A stretch of DNA of 64,000 bases from Branchiostoma lanceolatum (taxonomy: Eukaryota > Chordata > Leptocardii > Amphioxiformes > Branchiostomatidae). Both the position numbers and the translations under genes were made by a program. This document shows positions 33,480-44,543 of this stretch, one piece after another. Numbering within the stretch: the stretch's first letter is position 1; each line of letters starts with the position of its first letter. Below the pieces are notes generated by a model. The model searched no databases, was not told the DNA's origin, and saw only the letters and a list, made by a program, of their open reading frames with translations. The DNA lies in NCBI RefSeq assembly GCF_035083965.1, contig NC_089728.1, positions 17,919,955-17,983,954 on the forward strand. Reading direction: 5' to 3'.

Positions 33480-36071
33480 GATATCTCTGTTTACCAACCT
33501 CGGTCTCGAGGAGGGTACCGCAACCAGAGCCCGAGGGGGAACAACAACTACAGCCAGAGTCCCAAGATGGCGCACATTCGTATGCAACAGGTCATCCACT
33601 ACGACCAAATCCACAAGACAGACCCACGAACCAAGGACAGCCAGCGTGGACTGACCACCGGCGACAACTCCCCCACTCCCCGCCCGCGTTTCACAAGCGT
33701 CGACCGTAACGACCACGCCATACGGTACGAAAACGCCGGAACTGGAGAAGAAAATGACTGCCAGATCGTCGTGGTTAACGTAAGCGGTCTCCGATTCGCT
33801 ACCCGCGCGAGGGTTCTCAACCGTCTTCCCGACACCCTTCTCGGAAAGCTGGAGAAGAGGAAAGACCTCTACGATCCTGAGACCCGGGAAATCTTCTTCG
33901 ATCGCCACCGGCCTAGCTTTGAGGCTATCTTCGACTACTACCTCCGTGGAGGGCGGCTGAAGTGCCCCTACCAAGTCCCTCTCGACGTTTTCCTAGAGGA
34001 AGTCGAGTTTTTCGGACTCAGCGGTCATCCCGTTGAAGACAACCTCCACCTATCCACCATTTCAGAGCCAGAACCAAAACATCCGCTCAAGAAGAAGATA
34101 TGGCATGTCTTGGAGAAGCCAGAAGAGTCTTTGGTTGGTCGAGCTATCGGTGCCTTCATCATAGCAGTGGTGCTTCTGTCTACTATATCCTTCTGTGTGG
34201 AGACCATACCCATGCCAGACCCCCCAAAACCTCGCCACGACGTTGTCAACTCAAACTCGACAGGGAACGATAGCACATCACCGGTAAGACTTGTATTTTG
34301 TCTCTACATTTCTGACTGAAAATGTCTCTTTGTATGTTTATTCTAGGTACTAGTATTAGCTGCCACCCTGATATTTAGAGCATAGCAAAGAAGCTATGTG
34401 TGTATGTGTACACTCGAGCTTTAGCTATAAGCATTTGTTTACTATACAGTTAAGTCACGACACAAAATGTTTGCTTCACTACAGTGAACGGATGCATCTG
34501 TTCTGTATATCCGGCTTACTGTAGAAATGTGTCAAATATAGATTACAACGTAGACTGTGTTTGACATTGTCCTTTAATACAGTATGTAAATACTTGCTTT
34601 TTAACAAAGAGTAAATTGGAAGGGCTTTTGCTCTGTCTTATATATATTCACAAAACCCACTTATCATTAACAACGTGGGACTTTTCATCAGCCACTGCCC
34701 CCAAAGAAGAAGTCAAACCCCCCAGTAATGTTGTATGTAGAAATATTGGTTAGATGCATAGAATAGACACTTGTTACCATCGTTACCCTTTCTACTGTTT
34801 GTACCCTTGCAATTGGCCTACGGGCATGAATTTCCAAATAAAAGTCATATACATATAGTATTATACAACAATTGAACTAAACAGTGCCTATATGTTACAA
34901 TACTTAATATGTATTTTATTGACACACATATATTTCCCTTGTATTTTCAGAACGTAAAGAACAAGGAGCCGAACTATTTCGTGGTAAGTAAATCGTCAAC
35001 CACCTGTTGATTCAGTAGAATTCTTTGGACCTTTGGGAAACAATGTAGTATTCAACGCCTTTCTGTCTGTTATGATCTCAAAGATTCTAGATGTTGCTAG
35101 TGCCACGTTTGAACAGTCAGTGTTTTTCAAATATACTCCGCAAGGTGTCGTTCCTCAAGGTGCTGACCTGTAACAACAGTTAGGTCATTGTGTATCTTCA
35201 GAACGTGCAACCTATTGAGAATTATTCAATTGTAAAAGTTACTAGAGGAAGCTAAGAAGAATGTCTTAATCGTCTTCATTTACTTTTATACCATCCTATA
35301 TGTATTCTGCATGGGGAACATTTAAAGTATTATTTGATTAATTGTATTTTCATTGTTTCATAGATTGCCTACACGCATTTCGCATTCTTCTGGATTGAGA
35401 CCGTGTGTATCACCATTTTCACTGCCGAGGTCACCGCCCGCTATGTCGTGACCCCCAAAACGACGGAAAAGTTCCTCAAAAACATCACCAATATCATTGA
35501 CATAATCGCCATCATTCCGTACTTCCTAACCCTCACAACCATCGGTTTAGCGAGCGGATTGGTGGCGACGGTGAACCAAGGCTCTGTTCTCGTCATGCTT
35601 CGCATCTTTCGACTATCTCGCGTGGTTAGAGTCTTCAAGCTATCCCGGCATTCCAAGGGGCTGAGGATTCTGGGTAAGACGCTACGAGCCAGCATGAACG
35701 AGTTCGTCATCCTGTCTTTCTTCATGATCGTCGCTATGGTGTTCTTTTCGAGCGTGATGTACGTCACAGAGGCCTCACATCCGAGAACGAACTACACCAG
35801 CATTCCGGACGGCTTTTGGTGGGCTGTCGTTACCATGACGACCGTTGGATACGGGGATAACACCCCTGTTACGGTTGGCGGGAAAATCGTCGGTGCAGTG
35901 TGCGCTGTTACGGGACTATTAGTTATCGCCCTACCCGTGCCAGTCATCGTGTCGAACTTTAACTATTTCTACCGTACAGAGAGGGGCATCATTGGGCCGA
36001 ACAATCGAAAAGCAAAAAACACCGAAAACAACAAGGGCAAGGAAAAGTGTTGTATCAGTTGCCACACTTGA
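33480..36071 (+). CDS. KCNA: Shaker-like (Kv1-type) voltage-gated K+ channel
   Basis: Exons 33480-34283, 34951-34983 (33-bp microexon, [11 protein letters not shown]) and 35364-36071 (TGA stop) join in phase 0, giving 514 residues, or 519 with the candidate first exon. In order: a hydrophilic N-terminus; a T1/BTB tetramerisation domain ([12 protein letters not shown]... [16 protein letters not shown]... GGRL); S1 ([17 protein letters not shown]); an S1-S2 loop with NST and NDS glycosylation sites; S2 and S3; an S4 with arginines every third residue ([20 protein letters not shown]); S5; a pore with TMTTVGYGD; and S6 with the [13 protein letters not shown] gate. T1, S4-S5 and S6 are closest to Kv1. 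The C-tail is only about 35 residues, lacks the Kv1 PDZ ligand and ends in KCCISCHT. The start is uncertain: ATG 33456 overlaps a strong acceptor (TTTTGTTTGCAG), and ATG 33567 is another option. Confidence 0.93.
34284..34950 (+). other. Intron of the K+ channel gene
   Basis: Bounded by GTAAGA (34284) and TATTTTCAG (to 34950). It separates the S1-S2 loop from the microexon; no repeat or coding sequence is recognised. A similar 380-base intron (34984-35363, GTAAGT to CATAG) follows the microexon. Confidence 0.7.
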
Positions 36072-36343
36072 TAGCCTGACTGAATCGCGCTCCTAGCGGC
36101 CGGCCCGACTGTAACCGCCCCCTAGGAGAGGGGGTCATTAACCTCTGCCAGGGAGCTTGTGTATACACAGGCTACCACATTTGATATCAAGACGACTGAA
36201 GTGATGTGGAGATTTTAAGACTATAACATGACATTTTGTGCTTCTTACTATTCAACAAGAAAGCCTCAAGCTTCGACCTCAGTCTGAAGTCGACCGAAAA
36301 GGAGGTTATTCAACTTAGTGTTTTACTAAACGAAGGTTTTTCG

Positions 36344-36487
36344 TACTCTCCAAGCAGAAGAGTGGGTCCCGCTGTTTTTTTACGTGTTTTAGGCGTTTTT
36401 GTCGGGCTTTCTATTTTGTCCCGTTTTGGCAAAAATGCCTAAAACATGTCAAAAACTAGCCTGACCCACTGCTCTGCCTGGAGAATA
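36344..36487. mobile_element. 144-bp MITE with a 9-bp target-site duplication
   Basis: TACTCTCCAAGCAGAAGAGT and its inverted partner CTCTGCCTGGAGAATA bound the element. GGTTTTTCG occurs exactly at both flanks (36335-36343 and 36488-36496). The interior pairs GGCGTTTTTGTC with GGCAAAAATGCC. Same family as 14188-14474. It lies in the 3' UTR of the K+ channel gene. Confidence 0.8.
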
Positions 36488-36791
36488 GGTTTTTCGCGTC
36501 AAACCAAATGTAGTGATTGGACTGTGTAATAAACGAATCATGTTGTGAGGGAATCTCTGAGACGAGAAGTGAAAGATCATGGTACCTAAGGACGCTTGAA
36601 GTGTTTGATTTGAAGAAATTGCTGTTTGTATTTTATATCATTATCTGTATGTATACAACGAATTCTATTATACAACCATTGGCCAGTATGTACAATCTTG
36701 GAAACATGTATGATATGTGAAATAATATTTTTCATATGAATTGTGTACATAGTTTGTTTAGTGTTGTTTTACTATTGGTTTTATACAAAAA

Positions 36792-36797
36792 AATAAA
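36792..36797 (+). terminator. Candidate poly(A) signal of the K+ channel
   Basis: AATAAA about 720 bases after the channel stop, in AT-rich sequence. It is the first canonical signal seen there. Confidence 0.4.
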
Positions 36798-36889
36798 GTT
36801 ACAGTTTATTGTAAACATTGCCGTGTCCTTTCTTTTATATCTAATCGTTTATAGTTCTTATAGATCATATCATAAAGAAATTAGAGTTC

Positions 36890-37035
36890 CACGAACACAT
36901 TACCCTCGCCAAATAATCAAGGCTTATTATGGAGTGTGCCTTTATCTCAGACTTTTCCAGGACCACCAAATGATTTTTTAAAAGTCTGAAGGCACTCTCC
37001 ATAATAAGCCTTGATTATTTGGCAAAGCTAATGTG
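36890..37035. repeat. Inverted repeat hairpin
   Basis: CCAAATAATCAAGGCTTATT (about 36911) pairs with AATAAGCCTTGATTATTTGG (about 37002). Inside, GGAGTGTGCCTTTATCTCAG pairs with CTGAAGGCACTCTCC, around a short loop. Non-coding; probably a MITE. Confidence 0.7.
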
Positions 37036-37809
37036 TAACATCTCCGACGTTACAGGTTACATCCACAGCATGACCAAATAAGGCTGACGGTACCTGTGGA
37101 GTCAGCGTTCTGTCAACGTCCGACAGGGCATGTCTGACGTCATACAGAAGTCAACATTAATATGTGCATCTGATACGTTTTGACTCCTGGGGAAAGTTCT
37201 AGAAATTGACAACGTTGCGATTAATAGACTTACATTGAAGAGAGCGAATTGGCTATTGTCGTCGTAGTATTTTTGTACACGATTTGTGAATTTTTAAAAC
37301 ATCTTAATTTCCTAGTCGAGCTCGTTGTGTGATACATTTTACGTGGCACGACAACACGCTTGTTTCTTGCTTCTTTTGGTCCCTGTCGACATGTCGGTCT
37401 CTCCCCCGGCAAGGTTAGAATTTTCAGACTTTATGGTTGTTAGGTTAAAATGAACACCTCCGACGTGGAAGTTCATGCGGAGTCACATGTCCTGTCGACG
37501 TCCGACGGAGCATTAAATTGGTAAAGGTAGCTTTAAATTTGCAATGAGGTGTGACGAGAGACCAAGACGAGAAGGAACTTTATAGAATTGATTTTTTTTC
37601 GTTTGGTGCATTCTAGTTCCTGGTCTCAATATTTCCAATGAACTTGAACTATCTGTGTAATGTGTATGATAATCAGCATACTTTTCAGCCCCATGGCAAT
37701 TTCACCCCGCCACAGGTTCTCTTGTTTCTTTTTTATCCTTCGGTGCTAGCGTTCTTTGGAATGCTAGGTCACTGACCACTGCCTATGCTATTTGGCCTGT
37801 CTTTCTTTT
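37036..37809. other. Intergenic with dispersed-repeat traces
   Basis: TCAACGTCCGACAGGGCATGTC (37110-37140) and GTCGACGTCCGACGGAGCAT (37490-37512), each preceded by a GGAGTCA tract, resemble a segment of the Y repeats near 55770. They are likely diverged copies of one repeat. No gene is seen. Confidence 0.4.
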
Positions 37810-37813
37810 TTAA

Positions 37814-39167
37814 CCCTCAAACCACCGTAGCTTTTTTACGACTAATCTTACCGTATGGGGTCAAAACTGACCCCACAATGTTTTCTGCAAATACAGCTTT
37901 ATTGGTGACTATTTTTGTTGTTTGTTTTTATGTATAGTTTAAGCAATCTGTAAGGGACAGTTTGACATGATTAGGTGTGAATAATTTCTGCTTATTATCA
38001 TAATTTATGCAAAAATAGGGAACATCGTCTTTTGCAACTTACGCTATTCGGACAAGCGGGCTCTTTTGAGGCCTGCGACAACATTTGATGTCATATAGCA
38101 TCTGCATGTCTTACGCTAGAACAACCAAACTTGGTCGACTTTGTTAGAATTTCGTTGGCAACAATTTGAGTTTAATGAAATAACTAATTAATGTTTTCAT
38201 AATGCTATGGCAACTGGTTTCTAAGAGCCATATTTGGAAAAAGTCGCTAATTCTGGTTTGTACAATGTAATTCTAGAGCTGTTTTTTTAAACTGCACTTA
38301 TTTTCTTATATCAATACCAACCAATGTAATTCACTATCACTTTTATGATTTGATATTCATAATTTATGCATATTTGATTACGTCATCGGTCAAAATCTAA
38401 GATGGCGGACAATATAATTAGAATAGCTATAACCGGCTATTTCAACCTCAAATTTCATCATTACCATGTTTATTCAAACAGAAACAATCTTAATATAACG
38501 TTTTGGTCCATTTTTTATTGTGTTATTAGGTTATATGATGAAAAAATGCATTTGAAATAATTCAAGATGGCGGTACCAAAATGGCGTAATTCGCTAGTGT
38601 AATCTGATATGAATATGATTTTTATGACGTCATTTTGACGTTGTTCCTGTTGCCATCTGCAAATAACGTCTTTGGATATATTATGATTCATCATACATAA
38701 TTTCTATTTAAGTTTTAGCGTGTACATTTGAGTTATATAAAAATACCCAATTTGTTGGTTTTCGTCAATAAAATCACATAAATGACGTCATAATACGTCG
38801 CAATGTCATCAATATATACGTTCATTGAATAAAATTGTTTTTTTTTCACGTTTCTAAAAAACTATATTTTGTAACTATGATCATAATAACCCTTATCATA
38901 CATGTTACTAGATGACAAGTATCAAACAATAGGGAATATGAGTGCAGATTTTGCTGGGGTCAGTTTTGACCCCACCGGACCATGCGTAAACTTTCTAGGA
39001 TAACTTAATCAACAATGAGCCAATCTCGGTAAAAACTTGTGAGAAGTTACAAGACATATATACAAACAAACTCATGGAAGGAATTTTGTTTTCGACTCGA
39101 AATGTTTAAATGGCACGTGTTGATATACGCCTGGGGTCAGTTTTGACCCCATACGGTGGTTTGAGGG
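37814..39167. mobile_element. piggyBac-like non-autonomous element (TTAA target)
   Basis: The left end reads TTAA then CCCTCAAACCACCGTA; the right end reads TACGGTGGTTTGAGGG then TTAA. The two TTAA copies (37810-37813 and 39168-39171) are the duplication expected of piggyBac elements, and CCC at the inverted-repeat start also fits. Just inside both ends lies GGGGTCAAAACTGACCCC, with a third copy near 38954-38972. The 1354-base interior is AT-rich with no transposase ORF. Confidence 0.75.
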
Positions 39168-39171
39168 TTAA

Positions 39172-39526
39172 AGCCCCAAAGACGCCAAACTTTGTCATCA
39201 TGGCAACTTGATGTGTATGCAATTGTCCTTATATGTCCTATAGCTCAAAATACCTTTACTTGTGGTCGCGACAATTGTAATTGCAACTAGTTTAACCTTT
39301 CAGTAAGATGAAGAATATTTACAAACCGCCAGGTGTCCCCACTGACACGCTGTGCACGCTATAACTGAGCCTTAGTTACCCCAAGATTATCATGACCATG
39401 TGTAGTATTTAGGAAGGGGGAGTATGGAGGGAACAAGAATACCTGTACCAACAAGATTTAATGGGTTGAGCATGTAATCAATTCGCCGTAAACTACCGGA
39501 GATCTAGTGTGGTCATCTTTCAATCC
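39172..39526. other. Intergenic, nothing recognised
   Basis: No ORF, repeat or RNA gene is seen between the piggyBac-like element and the next hairpin. Confidence 0.4.
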
Positions 39527-39742
39527 ACTCAATACGATTCATTCCACTTAATTAATGGATACCTCAAGGTATATACCTGTTTCCTTATCAAAATGGATAA
39601 AGTAGATGGTTGACCTGATAAGGCCAGTATGCGGGACTTATCAGGTCAACCATCTACTATATCCAGTTTGATAAGGAATCAGGTATATATACCTGGAGGT
39701 ATCCATCAATTAAGTTGAATGAATCGTATTGAGTGCACTTAT
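39527..39742. repeat. Foldback MITE, about 95-bp arms
   Basis: TCAATACGATTCATTCCACT at the left pairs with AGTTGAATGAATCGTATTGA at the right. The pairing continues through GGATACC/GGTATCC, GGTATATACCTG and GGTTGACCTGATAAG/CTTATCAGGTCAACC, leaving a loop of about 12 bases. It lies downstream of the caspase stop. Confidence 0.75.
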
Positions 39743-40259
39743 ATCAACTAACCATAACAAAGAAGTCAGAAGCAAGAAAACACCACTCAAATGAAATTTG
39801 AACAAATTTATAGTTTTATCAATGAATCAAACTTCTCCCGGAAGCTGTCATTACTACGAACACAGATTTAACATTTTTCGACGATCTAAATGTTTTACAA
39901 TATTTTTGGCTTCGACGTGGAATGTCGATGTAGACGCCTTTGCTGCCTTTCAAATGATAAGCAAAAATGTAGCAACAAGCAACATACATTTTGATAAGCC
40001 ACTCCCATAGGGAGCGTAAGGTGCTAAATAATGGCGAAGGTCCACTCCTATATGACATACCTATGGTCGGCTAGGTTAAACTAATAGAATATATATTTCT
40101 GATAAAAAGATATTTCAATTTGGGGGATTGTAAGATCACAAATATTTTGTCATCTACGGTATCATGTGTGCCTGAACAAAGTGTTAAGACCCACCATGCC
40201 TTGATTGATAGCATCAGAACTTTATACATACACAACTGTCTTTGTTACATTGTGTAAAG

Positions 40260-43200
40260 CTAAGGATTCTTATTAACTGCAGCCTCAGGGAAAAAGTACA
40301 GCTTCTTGCGTAGGGTGTGCGCCACTTCCGGTTGCTGCTTGTACTCTTGGTTGTTGAAGCTAGCTTTTAAGTCTGCCACTTTGGCGTTTACCTGGGGATG
40401 GAAGAATAGTGTCACTGTTTCATGAACCAGTCAGTTTATATGTTCATATATATAGAGAAATGATCCAATAACCCAAACATCAGCTGCAGTTTTCCTTGTT
40501 CGACCAACCTGAAGCAATCTCCTAGCACATGCACTTATGTACTGTAACGTTACATGTATTTTATTATTGCCAATCATTGAGGTGAACCATTTTAAAAAAA
40601 AGCAAGCATATCTGTCCGCCGCGAGTAGAGTATGGATCAACCGCACTAATTGGGCCACATGGTCACACCTCTAGTAGGCCAAAGGTCACGATCACAGTCA
40701 TGCGCAAAGGGGCCATTTTCATTACATTGTATAGAGATTGCCTTGTATAGCCGTGTTAAAAGTAACTGTAGGAGGCCTCTTTGTTGGAAATGTTAGCGTT
40801 TTTGAGCTGGAATTGACAGGTTATGGTTGTGGCTATTTTATTCAGTTAGAAAAACAGGGTTTTATCCATGTTTGGAGTGTCCGGTACACTTTGAAATAGG
40901 TGCAGTTTGGATGTGTTCATTTCTTGTGTAGGGAGGTCAAAGGTCATCTCGGCTTGTTATGGTACGATTTCGCTAGTTTGCGCCGGTGGAAAACGGCCGA
41001 AACTCACTAGATTGACACTTTAGAGGTCAGACTACGCTGCCAATGTGGGTTTTCCATGATCTCAACTTCAGGTAGGTGACTTTTGACAGCCTTTTTCTTA
41101 CATGTTCACAATGTAAAGTCAAGGGGCCTGGTAGCCGTGGCGACTCTTTAATCGGGTATATTTTGCTGTATGTCTAAAGACTCTTTTACATTACCCTCAC
41201 AAGAGTCGTGGAAAGACCCATTGAAAAATCTACACACAATCCATCGGCTGGGCGATAGTTGCTTCCCCGCCAGGTTTCTGGGTGTCCCTAGCTTCCTTGC
41301 ACCCTTACCTATCATTCGGCACCCGTAGGAATCCCTGATCACCCGTAATATATCCACAGCGTGACCATTTGCGAACAATCCCCCACGTATCGCTCCCTCA
41401 GTTCAACCGCGCAGCCATCTTGTTTGACGTCGGCGATGTTCGGAAGGTTCGGAAGATTTCCGACCGTTTCCGGAAAGCGCTCGGAACGTCGTCGGGGGAT
41501 CTTCGCTAGTTTTCCGTAACGGTCGGAAATCTTCCGAACCTTCCGAACATCGCCGACGTCAAACAAGATGGCTGCGCGGTTGAACTGAGGGAGCGATACG
41601 TGGGGGATTGTTCGCAAATGGTCACGCTGTGGATATATTACGGGTGATCAGGGATTCCTACGGGTGCCGAATGATAGGTAAGGGTGCAAGGAAGCTAGGG
41701 ACACCCAGAAACCTGGCGGGGAAGCAACTATCGCGCAGCCGATGGATTGTGTGTAGATTTTTCAATGGGTCTTTCCACGACTCTTGTGAGGGTAATGTAA
41801 AAGAGTCTTTAGACATACAGCAAAATATACCCGATTAAAGAGTCGCCACGGCTAGGGGCCTGGTAGCATAACACAGTTTTCGGCCTATGGGGATTTCCGC
41901 AAGGTGACTAGCTTCGACGCGGTAAAAATTATAGCGCGGTGCACTTGAGAAATACGAAAAACGAATATGTTTGAGTTTAGGGTACAACCTACAAATAACT
42001 AAAAAAACAAAAAATCCTGTCGGCGTATCGGCTCCTCACGCTCACTTTGAAACAACGCTCTGCGAGAGGTCACTGAACTGCAGCCGCCTGACCCCATGAG
42101 GCGGTTGCACAAGATGGCGCATTTATACACAAAGCGGAAAAGGCCCACTATCCAAATCCTACAGTCTAAAAAAAAGCCGACATATTTCTACATCACATAG
42201 TTTACACATGGATGCCTCTCACATGCAGCTTTCTACCCAGTCTTCAAGAGTTTGGGGCCGCACTACTTTCTTTACCCGCGTCATAGACCCGGGGGTCGCG
42301 TGTTCTGCTACCTCAATGCTGGGATTCAGCCAGTATTTATAGACCCTAAGTTCGGCTCACCCTCGTTAGCATATCTTGCAGGGTCTCCGTCTCGGCGTGA
42401 TCTGTGATGACTTCAGCAAGGACCTGGATCAGCCACGTGCCTGTGCTGGAGTTCCTCCAGGCCTGTTGACCTGAATACGTAACAAAACATTCAGATAAAG
42501 CAAGGTCTTGGAAGTATCCACAGCTAATGACTTGAGGAGCAATAGCTTAAACGTCAATGATACTAAAAGTTTTTAATATCAGGGATTTAATGTGGAATTC
42601 ATTTTGTTTTCTTGTCTCACCTCTTGTTTATTTTCAATATCATAGAAGTGCTTTGTTGTTGCACCCAATGGAAAGGCAAATCATGTCTGTGGAATTGAAA
42701 ACAATTGCTTGATCGCAAACAGGCTAAACTTAAATGAAACATTGTAAAATGCTGTGATGATTTTCGATACTCTATGCTGAAGTGCTAACAAATGCTGTGT
42801 AATCAACTTTGGGAGGGCCAGGGGGGTTAAAAAGAGTTGTTCTTCTAAATTCCATTGAGAGGGCACAGAATGGGGTACATCCCGCATGTCAACACTAGAT
42901 TCGGTACTTACCATGTACTGTAGCATTCATCACTAGACGGTCGGTCGCCGTCGGTAAGATTCTCTCTCCGGCATCAGGACTATCGAAATGTGCTGCAGAT
43001 GTGGCTGGTGCGGTTGTGGGGGAAGGCGGTGGCTTAGTTGACCTTGTGGTTCCATCTGATGCTTCTACCCCGGCTTGTGAGGTGCTACTTTCTTCTTTTG
43101 TGGTAGTGTCTGTGTGTTCTAGTCCCTTGTCCCCAGTCCCTGGTGGAAAATGTTTGGATGCAAATGTCCAAGTTAGCACGAAACGCTAACATTTGTTTTC

Positions 43201-44441
43201 GTCCAAGGGACACTTTCGTATCAAAAGCACATATTTACTTTAGAATGTAGATGGAAGCTGTAGCTTAAAGAATAAAGATCATATGGAAAAATGACGTCAG
43301 ATGATTCACTACAGACAAATGTAATGTTCGCTTTTCATTAAAGACGATATTGAAAAGCACATCTAGAGCTAGAGACTTTTCAGTCTTTAATAAGATAATT
43401 TAATTCATCTGCCCATTATAGTTTATTCAAGTCTGATAATGCCATTTAATCAAAATTTTTCATAAAGTTGTCTCACCACCTCTGCAGGCCTGAATGAAGA
43501 AAAGTTTCGGCTTCCCTAGAAGACTCTTACAGGCCTGGAAACTACTAATGATGCTGTCCACAGACACGTGCTGTCCGTCTGCGCCCAGCACTCCTGTCTC
43601 GTCACCATGGGACAACAGGAACAGCACGAAGCAGTCGAAGTCGCTGTGATCCTTCCTGGAGACGTCTTTTGCAACAGCTTCGATTTGCTATGGGGTAACA
43701 GAACTATATAAGTTCTTTCACTAGACCCCTGTCCAAATTTCATTTGTCCAGTTCTTTACTCATGACCTTGTCTACACCCCCTTGTTTGCACCCGTGACTA
43801 GCGGTAGCGCAGCTGCTAATAATCCACTTCATAATGGGCTAAAAAGAATCGAATACGATGATGATGAAAATCAACAAGAATAACCTAGTACAAATTGTTT
43901 TTTAAACACAAGCTATTATTATTATTGCTATTATGAGAAATGAACGAGACAAAAACTACTATTACCAGGGTAGTGACCCACCTGCGTTGTAAGGTCCTCT
44001 CTGACCTCCTGTTGCAGCTTGAGTTTCTCACAAATTATCCCGAGTTTGTCCAGGTCCTTCTCCCCTCCCAGTCTGTCCATTTCCGGGTCAATAAACTGGG
44101 TGTTGCTGATGATCAGGGCGAGACCGCGCGGGTCTGAGGTCATCTTGTAGTAGTCCTTATCAAATAAACAGCATATGTTGGCAAACGTTTGACATATCGT
44201 CATTAGCGCTGGACCTAACCGTACCGTAAAATAACCCATAACAGACAAATTGTCAAATAGTAATTTCACAACAAACTTTAGTTGAACTTGAAATAAATTT
44301 TCGGCCCCCAAAAAATTATAAAAGAAGACTTCTCCGATACATTTTCAACGGTGGTAGTCCATTATCGTCATGTTCGCTGTTGACTTACATTTTCTTGTTG
44401 TGACGGTACCATTCGGGTTAAGGAAGATCTACACTTGACAA
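40260..44441 (-). CDS. Caspase p20/p10 domain, probably the C-terminal part of the Roco gene
   Basis: Cysteine protease of the caspase family. Minus-strand exons in reading order: 44441-44389, 44155-43982, 43687-43477, 43139-42912, 42470-42361 and 40391-40260 (TAG stop), all with GT-AG borders and compatible phases. Landmarks: DPRGLALIISNTQF and MDRLGGEKDL (substrate Arg), DCFVLFLLSHGDE (catalytic His), KPKLFFIQACRGG (catalytic Cys), then an unusually long Ser/Thr/Pro-rich linker, LPTATDRLVM, QQAWRNSSTGTWLIQVL (p10 pocket) and a TLRKKLYFFPEA end. All catalytic parts are present, so it should be active. The exon at 44389-44441 starts two bases into a codon after a strong acceptor, so it needs an upstream exon. 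The nearest is the Roco frame ending about 100-200 bases away. Alternative: an independent effector caspase of about 292 residues starting at ATG 44412, or at ATG 44475 if unspliced. Confidence 0.9.
40392..41131 (-). other. Caspase-gene intron, part 1
   Basis: Lies between the last two caspase exons. No coding or repeat structure is seen before the palindrome at 41132. Confidence 0.5.
41132..41854. mobile_element. 723-bp palindromic foldback transposon with a 9-bp duplication
   Basis: Arms of about 335 bases are almost perfect reverse complements (TAGCCGTGGCGACTCTTTAA at one end, its complement at the other) around a central segment of about 50 bases at 41468-41518. GGGGCCTGG flanks both ends (41123-41131 and 41855-41863), a clean 9-bp target-site duplication. 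The identical 76-codon ORFs read out of each arm on opposite strands are by-products of the palindrome. The 9-bp duplication and long inverted repeats fit a Mutator-like MITE. It sits inside the last caspase intron; arm identity implies a young insertion or gene conversion. Confidence 0.85.
41855..42360 (-). other. Caspase-gene intron, part 2
   Basis: Intronic DNA between the palindrome and the p10 exon at 42361-42470. Nothing is recognised. Confidence 0.5.
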
Positions 44442-44543
44442 CTGTGAAAATGAAAGACAGATAAGTCAGTCGCATTGGGTAATGTCAAAAAATTCAATTG
44501 AACTGCGGAGTACCTATACGCTTAGTTATTATGGAAAACCAGG

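Noticed and set aside
41148..41838. Identical 76-residue ORFs on opposite strands
   Set aside because: They are a direct result of the palindromic transposon; no domain and no conserved start context.
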